DNA of 64,000 nt from Candidatus Aristotella avistercoris. Lineage in GTDB: Bacteria; Bacillota; Clostridia; Oscillospirales; Ruminococcaceae. A program made the translations under genes and the position numbers. Below, piece by piece: positions 34,170-42,397 of this stretch (the first letter of the stretch is position 1; each line of letters starts with the position of its first letter). The notes beneath the pieces were generated by a model that saw nothing but the letters and a program-made list of their open reading frames with translations, was not told where the DNA came from and ran no database searches. The DNA lies in NCBI GenBank assembly GCA_904397835.1, contig CAJFOV010000022.1:35777-99776 (forward strand), in the 5' to 3' direction.

Positions 34170-35183
34170 TTAGGCGCCCTTGACCTTCAGGGCCACGGTG
34201 GCGCCGGGGAAGATCTTGGCAAAGCCGGCGGTGGAGGTGATGGCCGCCCGCTCCATCTGGCAGTCGATGAGCTTGTCGTACTCCACGCTGACCGCTCCGG
34301 CGCTGACCATCTCCAGGGCGCAGCTGGAGTCCAGGGCGATCAGGGTCTTCTCCGGCACGGCGCTTGAGCGGATCAGCCGGGCGCCCAGGGGGGTGACAGG
34401 CTTGCCAGTGCTCAGGAAGTTGGCGCCCACCTGGGGATCCTTAAACTCGCTCAGGGCCAAAATGGCCGCCGCCATGTCCGGGGAGGCGATGATGGTGTCC
34501 ATCTCGTAGTCCTCAAACTGGTTCCAGAGGGTCAGCAGATCCCCATAGGCCAGTGTGGTGGCGGAGGTGGTGATGCTCTTGGCAGCATTCTGCCCCTTGG
34601 CGTCCCCGTTGAGCAGCAGATCCACCGCATCCTTCATCTGTGCCTTTGCAATGTAGGCGCCGATCTGCTGCAGGGCCACGGTAAACAGATCCAGCCGCTG
34701 GAATTTGATGGCCTCATAGGAGGCCGCCAGCATCCGTCCCCGCTTGTGGAGCCTGACCAGGTTGTCGTTGAGGCGGATGGAGGTCTGGGGGATAAAGGCG
34801 CCCTCCGCCACCTGCTTGAGCTCCTTGTCAAAGGAGTCGTCGATGCGGATGGAGCGGTAGTCCAAGGAGTGGATGACGGTTTTGGAGGCCAAAATTGCCT
34901 CCAGATCCTGTTGGTGCCGCATCCCCTGCTGCACCGCCCGCGCCACATACTCCGGGAAGAGGGCGGCGGAATCGCCGGTGGCAAAGAATTTTTCCAGCGG
35001 GTCGCTGTGCTCCCCCTTGACCCGGATGTCAAAGCGCTTGAGCTGCCGCTGAAAGGCGTCCAGGTGCTCCATCTCCGTGCCCTTATAGCGGGCGGAGGGG
35101 TCCAGCTCCTCCAGCTGGTCGGTCAGGGGAATGCCGGATTTGTACATTCCCTTGTCCAAACGGATGGTCTCAAAATTTGCCAT
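34170..35183 (-). CDS. Phage major capsid protein
   Basis: 337 residues. Placed after protease and decoration genes and before connectors. It has an N-terminal region (MANFETIRLDKGMYKSG) and a body with DYRSIRIDDSFDKELKQV, the DTIIASPDMAAAILALSEF segment, then VTPLGARLIRSSAVPEKTLI. This is the usual pattern of encapsulin/HK97-type capsid proteins in PBSX-like and clostridial prophages. ATG 35183 follows AGAGGAAC. It would assemble the head into which the terminase packs DNA. Confidence 0.85.
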   Translation of the reverse strand: MANFETIRLDKGMYKSGIPLTDQLEELDPSARYKGTEMEHLDAFQRQLKRFDIRVKGEHSDPLEKFFATGDSAALFPEYVARAVQQGMRHQQDLEAILASKTVIHSLDYRSIRIDDSFDKELKQVAEGAFIPQTSIRLNDNLVRLHKRGRMLAASYEAIKFQRLDLFTVALQQIGAYIAKAQMKDAVDLLLNGDAKGQNAAKSITTSATTLAYGDLLTLWNQFEDYEMDTIIASPDMAAAILALSEFKDPQVGANFLSTGKPVTPLGARLIRSSAVPEKTLIALDSSCALEMVSAGAVSVEYDKLIDCQMERAAITSTAGFAKIFPGATVALKVKGA

Positions 35184-35212
35184 ACTAGGTTCCTCTCTTT
35201 CTTGGCGTTTTC

Positions 35213-35590
35213 TTACAGCAGAATGATGCCGGCGGTCTGGGTGGCGGCGTCCACATCGCACACCAACACATAGCGCCCCGCGGCGCTCTGGGCCGGGGCC
35301 TTGACTTTGCCGGAGGCGTCGCTGCACAGGGCGGTGTAGCCATAGGCAGGGGCGGTGCCGCTGTAGGGCACTCTCACATAGCCTTTGAGCTGCACCAGGG
35401 CACAGCCGTCCTCGTCCATGTGGGTGAGGACCCCTGCAAACAGCCCACCGTCAGCGGGTGTGTCCACCACATAGCCCTCCCCCAGGGTGACAAGGGTGCC
35501 GGGCACAAAGGTGGAGTCCTCGGTTCCCGCATCGGCCGGCGCATAAAAAGTGGCATAGGCCTCCTGGAAGCCCTGCAAAGAAATTGACAT
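35213..35590 (-). CDS. Phage head decoration-like protein
   Basis: 125 residues, beta-rich and Ala/Gly/Thr-rich (TLVTLGEGYVVDTPADGGLF, then GKVKAPAQSAAGRYVLVCDVD). Size, composition and place between protease and capsid genes fit a head-stabilising (decoration) protein. ATG 35590 follows GGAGGAAACG. Confidence 0.65.
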   Translation of the reverse strand: MSISLQGFQEAYATFYAPADAGTEDSTFVPGTLVTLGEGYVVDTPADGGLFAGVLTHMDEDGCALVQLKGYVRVPYSGTAPAYGYTALCSDASGKVKAPAQSAAGRYVLVCDVDAATQTAGIILL

Positions 35591-35603
35591 GGTCGTTTCC
35601 TCC

Positions 35604-36566
35604 TTAGAATTTGTACGGTGCAATGTTCTCCCGCTCCTCCCGCGCCATGGGGGAGAGCTGGGTCTGCAGCGGCAGCTGCCGGTTGGCCAGGCGCAGGTAG
35701 GCATGGGTCCAGTCCTTGAGCTCCTGGGCCGTCAGACGCTTGCAGACAGCGGTCAACAGCCCCCGGTCCAGCTCCGGCTGGGCCAGCTGTGCCGCGCGGA
35801 CAAAATCCTTGCGCAGCTGCTCCTCATACTCCCGGCCCAGTTTGGCCTGTTCCTCCAGTACATCCAGACGCAGGGCGTAGTCCCGGCCCGCTTTGGCGGA
35901 GAAGAGCGCCCCGGATTCCAGGGCCTTCTGCAGCTCTGGCAGGGCACGCTCCCCGTACCCCTTGGTGACGCCGGCATGGCGCTGGGCAGGTACTGCCACA
36001 AAGGACCACTCGTAGGCGTCGGTGGGCTCCAGCAACAGCCGGTGGCAGGTCCTCTCCTGGCCTTCGACCTGGTAGACCCTGCCCAACTGGTGTTCACACC
36101 GGCCGGCCCGCAGATCCTGGCCGCAGATGGAGCAGCAGATCCGTTTGACAGAACAGCCCACGCTGACCTCCTTCTTGATCCCGCCGTCGATCTCCAAAAT
36201 GAGGCCCTCATTCTCCGGGGTGCGCACCATATAGGCCCAGGCCTTCAGCTGGGTGTAAGGTTCCCCCTCCACCTCCTGGCGGTCCAGGTCCTCCACCACC
36301 TGGGTGTCAAACACCCGGGCAGTCTGGTTGCGGCCCTGGGGATCGTGGTCAAAGATGCCGGTCTTGCCCTCAAACAGGCCGGCCAGTTTGCAGAGGGAGG
36401 CGGCCGGAAAACGCTCCATATCCCGGTCGATGGCGTTGTCGCACAGCACCAGGGGGAACACATAGACCTCCTCCGCCTTGAGGGGCCGCCGGGCAAACCG
36501 GTTCAGCTGTTCCAGCTGTTCCCCGGTGGGCACCCCGTTGGACGGCTCCTCCAATTTTTCTTTCAC
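35604..36566 (-). CDS. Phage prohead protease / scaffold (XkdF-like)
   Basis: 320 residues. The N-terminal half (VFPLVLCDNAIDRDMERFP, then GKTGIFDHDPQGRNQTARVF) resembles XkdF-type prohead proteases. A Cys cluster follows (CCSICGQDLRAGRCEH), seen in clostridial versions. The C-terminal third is helical and charged (EEQAKLGREYEEQLRKDF) and could be a built-in scaffold. It starts at GTG 36566 with AGGAGG upstream and overlaps the portal stop. Catalytic residues were not assigned. Confidence 0.75.
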   Translation of the reverse strand: MKEKLEEPSNGVPTGEQLEQLNRFARRPLKAEEVYVFPLVLCDNAIDRDMERFPAASLCKLAGLFEGKTGIFDHDPQGRNQTARVFDTQVVEDLDRQEVEGEPYTQLKAWAYMVRTPENEGLILEIDGGIKKEVSVGCSVKRICCSICGQDLRAGRCEHQLGRVYQVEGQERTCHRLLLEPTDAYEWSFVAVPAQRHAGVTKGYGERALPELQKALESGALFSAKAGRDYALRLDVLEEQAKLGREYEEQLRKDFVRAAQLAQPELDRGLLTAVCKRLTAQELKDWTHAYLRLANRQLPLQTQLSPMAREERENIAPYKF

Positions 36567-37708
36567 TTGCCTTCACCTCCTGGGTTTGTCAACTGCTCTG
36601 CCTGGGCCCGGTAGAGCTGGGCCTGGGCGCTCTCCAGCTCATCCTGCAGGTTGATGTCCTCCCAAACCACCTGGAGCGCGGGATCCAGCCCCTCCAGCAG
36701 CAGATAGGTCCGGCAGATCTTTTCGATCACCGGGGTCAGCAGCGTGCGGTAGCTCTCCAGCTCGCTGGTGAGGATGTCCGCCTGCTGGCGGCTCATGCGC
36801 TCGGTGGAGGACCAGCTCAGCCCCAGCACAAAGGGGGGCAGGCCCAGTTTTGCAATGATCTGTTCCAACATCTCCCGCACGGGGATTTGGCTGTCCATCA
36901 CCTGGTTGTCCGCGCCGATGACCTTGATGTCCACATCTCCCACCGCCACAAAGTCCCGCACGGGGCCGCTGGCGCTCATGGCCTGGGACCACTCCCGGGC
37001 AATGGTCTGGGCGATCTCCTGGGAGTAGGCCCGGTCCACCGCTGAATCCTTTGGCCGGTAGGTGACGGCAAAGCGCAGGTTTCCCATGCGCTCAAAGTTC
37101 TGGCCGATGGACCGGTAGATCTTGGTTAGAATCCCGGCGACAAAGGGCAGCCCATACAGGATGGAGCGTCCCCGCAGCGACCCGGCCGGGGGATTGAGGG
37201 GGGTGAATAGAATCAGCTCCGGGTAGGGGATGGGGGTGGTGCTCAGCCCGTTGTGGTAGAGCAGTTCCGGGTGAAAGGGGCCCTGCCCGCCCCGCACGGC
37301 CAGACGGTCCAACGGGGCGTTGTAGAGCCCTGCCAAGGTTCTGCCGTCCCGGGTGAGAACCATCTCCCCCACGGCGTTGCCATAGGTGAGGAGGTTGTCC
37401 AGATAGACCCAGAGGAACCGCTGAATGCCCTGGCCGTTTCCACCCACCGGCACCTGCTGTAAAAAGCGGTCCAGGGCCTGCTGTGCACGGGGATGCTGGG
37501 CTTGGACCTGGAAGGCTCCCGTCAGCCGGATGAGCTTGTCCAGCGCCCCGTCCACCAAGGGAATGGTTTCCCGCAGGGCATCATAGAGCTGGCAGTCCGG
37601 TGTTCTGAGGGTGGGGGTGCAGAACTCCGGAGTCAGCCGGTCCTGTTCTCTGGCGGTCTGTACGCTGACCGCTGCGGGCTTTGGTGCAAAAAGGGAAAAA
37701 AGACCCAA
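36563..37708 (-). CDS. Phage portal protein
   Basis: 381 residues. Resembles the PBSX/HK97-like portal group: LDNLLTYGNAVGEMVL, LGLPPFVLGLSWSSTERMS and a helical C-terminus. It forms the dodecameric gate for DNA entry and the site of tail joining. It starts at TTG 37708, 9 bases after AAAGGAGGG, abutting the terminase stop. Confidence 0.88.
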   Translation of the reverse strand: MGLFSLFAPKPAAVSVQTAREQDRLTPEFCTPTLRTPDCQLYDALRETIPLVDGALDKLIRLTGAFQVQAQHPRAQQALDRFLQQVPVGGNGQGIQRFLWVYLDNLLTYGNAVGEMVLTRDGRTLAGLYNAPLDRLAVRGGQGPFHPELLYHNGLSTTPIPYPELILFTPLNPPAGSLRGRSILYGLPFVAGILTKIYRSIGQNFERMGNLRFAVTYRPKDSAVDRAYSQEIAQTIAREWSQAMSASGPVRDFVAVGDVDIKVIGADNQVMDSQIPVREMLEQIIAKLGLPPFVLGLSWSSTERMSRQQADILTSELESYRTLLTPVIEKICRTYLLLEGLDPALQVVWEDINLQDELESAQAQLYRAQAEQLTNPGGEGK

Positions 37709-38995
37709 TCATATCCCTCCTTTCCGCATGGGGGAGAACCGGGTGGCGCGGGGAAGGCTCAGGGCGGCAAAGCCGGTGTCCTCCCGGTTCAACACCTCCA
37801 TGACAAAGTAGCGGATGTCGTCCATGGCGTGGTCATGCTCCTTGATGGGCGCATCCTGCCCTGTGTTGGGGTTCCACCGGTAGAGTTGGAACTCCCGCAG
37901 TGTGTCCTGGCAGCTGGGGTCAAAGAGGATCTCACCCTGGTTCAGGGCGTCCGCCACCCGGCGGATGCCGTCCAGCACGTCGTTTTTGGCCCCTTTGACT
38001 GGGAACCGGCCGTGACGCCGGATACATTCCTGAAAACTGGCCGCCGACGGGTCCACCAGGACGGCCCGGATGGGCAGGCCGCCCGCCAGCTGTTCCAGCT
38101 GGGCGTAGTGCTCCTCATCGGTGCGTTGGGCGCCCCGGATGCGGGAGTCATAGTAGTACTCCCGCATCCGGTGCCAGACCGTTCCCCTTCTGCCCCAGAG
38201 CCCAAAGGAGGCCGGGTTTACGGTGCCGTAGTCACAGGAGATGTAATATTCTTCACAGTCCTCGGGGGCGGGTTTCACATGCCGGTCCGGCTGAAACATG
38301 GGGTAGACCAGGCCGCTGGCCGCCACCCACCGGCCCAGCACAAACCGCTCGTAGAAGGCGCCGGAGTAGAGGCTCCGGTACCGTTCCCGCATGGCGGGGG
38401 AGAGGGAGGGGTTGTCCTCCATGGTGAAGTGCAGGTACAGCGCGTGCTTTTCCCGGCACTTGAGGATCCACTCCTGGTAGAACCAGTGGTAGGGGTGCTC
38501 TGGGTTGCAGTTGAACCAGAACTTGGACCCCTCCACGGAACACCGGGCCAGGGCCTGCTCCACAAAGGAGCGGGGCATAAGGGCCACCTCGTCAAAGAGG
38601 ACCCCCGCCAACGTCATGCCCTGGATCAGCGCAGCGGAGGACTCGTCCTTCCCGCCAAAGAGATAGAACCGGTTGCTTCTTCCTTGGAAGGACACGTCCA
38701 CATAGTTGCGGGAGAGCTTCTCCTGCCACACAAACCCCAGCTCCCCAAGATGGCCCATGAGGGGGCTGACCACGTTCCGCCGCAGGGAGGCGATGGTCTT
38801 GCCGCACAGGGCAAAGTCCGCTCCGTCAAAGGACTGGAAGGCCCAGCCAAAGAAGGAGAGGAACATGCACAGGCTCTTGCCGCTGCGCACCGCCCCGTCG
38901 CAGATCACCGCCTCACAGCAGGCGGTGGACCGTTCCGAGTGCCACCAGCTGAGCAGCTGCAGCTGCTTGGGGGAAAAGGGATAAAACCTACCCAT
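37709..38995 (-). CDS. Phage terminase large subunit (PBSX family)
   Basis: 428 residues. ATPase motor and nuclease that packages DNA. Walker A is CDGAVRSGKS (about residue 33), Walker B is LFDEVALM, and the nuclease acidic residues lie in YYISCDYGT (about 255), VLVDPSA and DHAMDDIRYF near the end. All motifs appear intact, so the packaging motor looks functional, unlike in many decaying prophages. The start overlaps the small-subunit stop. Confidence 0.94.
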   Translation of the reverse strand: MGRFYPFSPKQLQLLSWWHSERSTACCEAVICDGAVRSGKSLCMFLSFFGWAFQSFDGADFALCGKTIASLRRNVVSPLMGHLGELGFVWQEKLSRNYVDVSFQGRSNRFYLFGGKDESSAALIQGMTLAGVLFDEVALMPRSFVEQALARCSVEGSKFWFNCNPEHPYHWFYQEWILKCREKHALYLHFTMEDNPSLSPAMRERYRSLYSGAFYERFVLGRWVAASGLVYPMFQPDRHVKPAPEDCEEYYISCDYGTVNPASFGLWGRRGTVWHRMREYYYDSRIRGAQRTDEEHYAQLEQLAGGLPIRAVLVDPSAASFQECIRRHGRFPVKGAKNDVLDGIRRVADALNQGEILFDPSCQDTLREFQLYRWNPNTGQDAPIKEHDHAMDDIRYFVMEVLNREDTGFAALSLPRATRFSPMRKGGI

Positions 38996-39479
38996 TTTCC
39001 CCGTCCATCCGGTTCAGAGCCTGGGCCCCCAGCCGGATGGCCTCGTAGAACCCGTCGGTCTGCTGGTGCTCCTCCCGCTCCAGCAGTTCCTGCAGCGCCT
39101 GCAGAGCCTGGAGCCGGTCGTAGAACGCAAATTCCAGCCGGCCGTCCTTGCCCCGGCTGATTTTGGAGATGCAGAACAGGTCCAGCCCCTGGAGGCTGGC
39201 CTCCTCCGGATGCTCCAGCAGGGCCAGGTGCAGCGCATCGGCCACAGAGCCAAAGGCAAGGCGCTCATATCCCCGCAGAACCGCCTGATACAGCAGCTCC
39301 GGGCCAGGGGACAGGGAGGCCAGGCACTGGCGGATCTCCTTGCGCTGCAGTAGATGGGCGGCGACCAGGGCCGGGTTCTCCCCGCGGTAGCCCGCCCTGC
39401 GGGCCGCCTCCTCACCGTCCTGCAGGCAGCTGTAATACAGGCAGAACAGCTGCTCCCGCTGGGTCAAATTTTTTTTCAT
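38988..39479 (-). CDS. Phage terminase small subunit
   Basis: 163 residues. N-terminal MKKNLTQREQLFCLYYSCLQ with EEAARRAGY is the standard Terminase_2 helix-turn-helix start. The rest (VLRGYERLAFGSVADALHLA, then FAFYDRLQALQALQELLERE) matches the family core. ATG 39479 follows GGGAGGT. First gene of the cluster; a LexA box lies 24 bases upstream. Confidence 0.9.
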   Translation of the reverse strand: MKKNLTQREQLFCLYYSCLQDGEEAARRAGYRGENPALVAAHLLQRKEIRQCLASLSPGPELLYQAVLRGYERLAFGSVADALHLALLEHPEEASLQGLDLFCISKISRGKDGRLEFAFYDRLQALQALQELLEREEHQQTDGFYEAIRLGAQALNRMDGENG

Positions 39480-39502
39480 ACAACAACCTCCCTGTCTCAT
39501 TA

Positions 39503-39522
39503 GAAAGAACATTAGTTCTTTC
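39503..39522. promoter_or_regulatory. LexA (SOS) operator ahead of the phage cluster
   Basis: Two perfect 8-bp arms around ATTA containing GAAC-N4-GTTC (39507-39518), the core of the Gram-positive LexA box. It overlaps the best -10 candidate on the minus strand (TAATGT) and is the only control site before the terminase gene. DNA damage should therefore induce the cluster. Confidence 0.78.
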
Positions 39523-39535
39523 ATCCATACAGAAA

Positions 39536-39579
39536 AAAAGCGGAGAAGTTGCACGGTTGTGTGCAACTTCTCCGCTTTT
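39536..39579. terminator. Very strong bidirectional terminator
   Basis: A 19-bp perfect stem (AAAAGCGGAGAAGTTGCAC and its complement) with a 6-base loop. It ends the small minus-strand gene at 39608 and insulates the phage cluster from upstream reading. Confidence 0.93.
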
Positions 39580-39607
39580 CCTTTCAAAATGGGAAACAGA
39601 CGGTGCC

Positions 39608-39799
39608 CTAGCCCACCATGTCGGTCACGTTGCCCAAAAAGTCCCCCACGGCCCGCACGGCCTTGCCAGCGTTCTTTTTCATCTTTTTGGTGTTGAACTT
39701 GTGGTGTTTGCTGCCGGTCATCATGTAGGCCGCGGCGCCCATGGCGGTGCCGATCACCGCCCCTGTGATTGCACTGGACATCCCTTTGTTCATGTTCAT
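39608..39799 (-). CDS. Small YtxH-like membrane-associated protein
   Basis: 63 residues. Gly/Ala-rich hydrophobic segment (SSAITGAVIGTAMGAAAYMM) followed by a basic tail (KHHKFNTKKMKKNAGKAVR). Small proteins of this type are common in clostridia and resemble YtxH-like stress proteins. Function unknown. ATG 39799 follows GAAAGGATGG. Own terminator. Confidence 0.72.
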   Translation of the reverse strand: MNMNKGMSSAITGAVIGTAMGAAAYMMTGSKHHKFNTKKMKKNAGKAVRAVGDFLGNVTDMVG

Positions 39800-40161
39800 T
39801 CCATCCTTTCAGGCATTTTTCAGCTTTACAGGTGTGCGCTCCTGCAAATCTGTCAACACTAGCATGCCCAAAAGTGCGCCGGTTAAAGGGGGCAATTTTG
39901 GGTTTCCTATTTTTCCTCCGGCGGGTGAAAACCCGGCCATGGAACTGCAAAATTCGGATGATTTTCTTTTTTTCTTGTGCTAAAATAGAAAGAAATTGAT
40001 GGCCTATCCCGGGCAGGTTTGGCCCGCCGTCTCCCTGCCTGTGGCCTGTTTCCTCCTGGGGGTGGGCCCGGCAGCGGACCGGTCAAGGAAAGAGAGGGAT
40101 CCTTATTTCCAGTCAAAAACAGCGTCCCACGCAAAAGCAGCGGACAGGGGAGAGCCCCCTA
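39800..40161. other. Intergenic region with a possible plus-strand promoter
   Basis: AT-rich part near 39940-40000 contains TAAAAT (39981-39986), a fair -10 for the acetyltransferase gene at 40162, but the -35 (ATGATT) is poor. Nothing else identified. Confidence 0.35.
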
Positions 40162-41379
40162 ATGACGCCGGACAAAAATTTTGTCTTCAAAAAATTGGAC
40201 CAGGGGGACATTGAGGAGTTTAACGACCTGCTTCGGTACGCCTTTCAGGTCACCTCTGCCGACCTGCGGGTATCCGGCTGGTCCAACAAGGAGATTCAGC
40301 AGTCCAAACAGCCCATCTTTGATTTTTCCTATGTGTTCGGCTGGTTCTACAAGGGGAAGCTGGCCAGTCAGATTGTCATCTATCCTATGGAGGTGAACAT
40401 CCAGGGCACCATCTTCCCCATGGGCGGTCTGACCGGCGTCACCACCTACCCGGAGTACACCGGCCGGGGTCTGTCCCACGCCCTGATCAAGCGGGGGCTG
40501 CAATATATGCGGGAGCAAGGGCTCACCATCTCCTACCTGTACCCCTATTCCATCCCCTTCTACCGCAAACAGGGGTGGGAGATCATCTCCAACCAGATGA
40601 AGTTCACCATCAAAGATACCCAGCTTCCCCGCAAGCGCCCGGTGGAGGGGATGGTCCAGCGGGTGGATATCCACCACGAGGACATCAAAAACTTGTATAA
40701 GTACTTTGCCATGCAGCACCACGGGGCCCTCATCCGCGGGGACTTTGAGTGGGAGGAGTACTGGCGCTGGGATACCGACGACATGATGGCCGCTGTCTAC
40801 TACAGCAAGGAGAACAAACCCCTGGGCTATGTCATCTACTATGTGGAAAATGACATCATGCACATCAAGGAGATCATCCATCTGAACCAGGAGGGCAAGT
40901 TTGGCATCTGGAACTTTATCAGCGCCCACTACTCTATGGTCAACGAGGTGCGGGGCTACAACTACACCGGGGACCCCATCGCCTTCCAGTTTGACGACAG
41001 TGAAATTCTGGAGACCATCCAGCCCTACATCATGGCCCGCATTGTGGATGTCAAGGAGTTTATGGAGCTGTACCCCTTTCAGGGGCAGGACGACAACGCC
41101 CGCTTCTACTTCAAGGTCCACGACCCGGTGTGTGAGTGGAACAACGGCATCTTCCACCTGCACTTTGAGGATGGGGAGCCGGTCTGTGAGCAGGTCCAGG
41201 AGTACGAGGAGTCCTATCTGGTGGAGCTGAACATCTCCACGTTGACCACCATGATGATGGGCTACAAGCGGCCCACCTACCTGTATGACAACGGCTACCT
41301 CAATGTGGATTACTACCTGCTGCGCCCCCTGGAGCGGCTCATCGACGCGGAGGAGCCCTATTTCTCCGACTACTTTTAA
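40162..41379 (+). CDS. Eis-like GNAT acetyltransferase with SCP2-like C-terminus
   Basis: 405 residues, the size of Eis-family proteins (two GNAT domains plus a sterol-carrier-like domain). The N-terminal GNAT domain has MGGLTGVTTYPEYTGRGLSHAL (acetyl-CoA loop, about residues 86-107) and the YPYSIPFYRKQGWE signature. A divergent second GNAT part and a C-terminal ARFYFKVHDPVCEWNNG domain follow. Mycobacterial Eis acetylates aminoglycosides and peptides; the substrate here is unknown. Start ATG 40162 behind a weak GGGGAGAG. Confidence 0.88.
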   Translation: MTPDKNFVFKKLDQGDIEEFNDLLRYAFQVTSADLRVSGWSNKEIQQSKQPIFDFSYVFGWFYKGKLASQIVIYPMEVNIQGTIFPMGGLTGVTTYPEYTGRGLSHALIKRGLQYMREQGLTISYLYPYSIPFYRKQGWEIISNQMKFTIKDTQLPRKRPVEGMVQRVDIHHEDIKNLYKYFAMQHHGALIRGDFEWEEYWRWDTDDMMAAVYYSKENKPLGYVIYYVENDIMHIKEIIHLNQEGKFGIWNFISAHYSMVNEVRGYNYTGDPIAFQFDDSEILETIQPYIMARIVDVKEFMELYPFQGQDDNARFYFKVHDPVCEWNNGIFHLHFEDGEPVCEQVQEYEESYLVELNISTLTTMMMGYKRPTYLYDNGYLNVDYYLLRPLERLIDAEEPYFSDYF

Positions 41380-41441
41380 CCGTTCCACACCCCGGCGTTC
41401 CATACGCCCAAAAATTTTTACCAAAAGGGAGGAACCTCTCC

Positions 41442-42305
41442 ATGCTGCAGCGTCCCCCACGGGTGGCCGCCATCCACGATCTGTCCGGCTTTGGCCGGTG
41501 CTCTCTGTCGGTGATTCTCCCCATCCTCTCAGTGATGGGGATTCAGGGGGTGCCGGTGCCCACCGCCATTTTGAGCACCCACACCGGCGGCATGGGCCCG
41601 GTCCAATTCCGGGATCTCACCGACTACACCGTCCCTTGCCTGGAGCACTACCAGCGCCTGGGTCTGACATTCGAATGTGTCTACAGCGGTTTTCTCAGCT
41701 CCGAACAGCAGATTGACCACTGCCTGGCCTTCCAGCGGGCCTACCCCGAGGCCCTCACCGTGGTGGACCCGGTCATGGGGGACAATGGCAAGAGCTACGC
41801 CACCTACACCCCCGCCATGCGGGAGCGCATGGCGGAGTTGGTGGCTGGGGCGGACCTCATCATGCCCAACATGACCGAGGCCTGCATGTTGTTAAAGCTC
41901 CCCCACATCCATGAGCCCATCCCCCGGTCCCAGGCCAAGAGCCTGCTGGTGCGCCTGAGTGAGATGGGGCCCAACGCGGTAATCATCACCTCGGTCCCCC
42001 TGTCCATGGGGATCCTTGCCAATGTGGGCTATGACCGGGAGAAAAACGCCTTCTGGCTGGTGGAGTGCGACTATGTGCCCGTCGCCTACCCCGGCACGGG
42101 GGATCTGTTTGCCGCCGTGGTCACCGGTGCCCTCCTGGGCGGGGACAGCCTGCCCATGGCCATGGCTCGAGCCACCGGATATCTGGAGCGGACCATCAAA
42201 GTCACCTACAGCTACGGGGCAGACACCCGCTTTGGCGTCATGTTTGAAAAGACCCTGCCCACCCTCGCCCAGCCCTACGACTTTAAGAGCTACCAGGTGC
42301 TGTAA
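41442..42305 (+). CDS. Pyridoxamine kinase (PdxK/PdxY family)
   Basis: 287 residues. Phosphorylates pyridoxal, pyridoxamine or pyridoxine for the PLP salvage pathway. Visible features: IHDLSGFGRCSLSVILPILS near the start, VVDPVMGDNGKSY (about residues 106-118), and the ATP-site YPGTGDLFAAVVTGALL near residue 215. Starts with ATG after GGGAGGAACC. It lies about 60 bases after the Eis-like gene. Confidence 0.92.
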   Translation: MLQRPPRVAAIHDLSGFGRCSLSVILPILSVMGIQGVPVPTAILSTHTGGMGPVQFRDLTDYTVPCLEHYQRLGLTFECVYSGFLSSEQQIDHCLAFQRAYPEALTVVDPVMGDNGKSYATYTPAMRERMAELVAGADLIMPNMTEACMLLKLPHIHEPIPRSQAKSLLVRLSEMGPNAVIITSVPLSMGILANVGYDREKNAFWLVECDYVPVAYPGTGDLFAAVVTGALLGGDSLPMAMARATGYLERTIKVTYSYGADTRFGVMFEKTLPTLAQPYDFKSYQVL

Positions 42306-42346
42306 CAGCCCTAGATTGGCCATGGATCAAACTGCCACAAATGAAT

Positions 42347-42384
42347 ATCGGGACCGGCAAGAGACTGCCGGTCCCGATTTTTTA
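42347..42384 (+). terminator. Terminator after the pyridoxamine kinase gene
   Basis: ATCGGGACCGGCA pairs with TGCCGGTCCCGAT, followed by TTTTT. It also faces the convergent 42398 gene. Confidence 0.9.
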
Positions 42385-42397
42385 GTGGAACAGCTCC

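Noticed and set aside
38988..39950. Longer form (320 codons) of the terminase small-subunit frame
   Set aside because: It would run through a 19-bp-stem terminator, the LexA box and a convincing internal start; family similarity begins only at ATG 39479.
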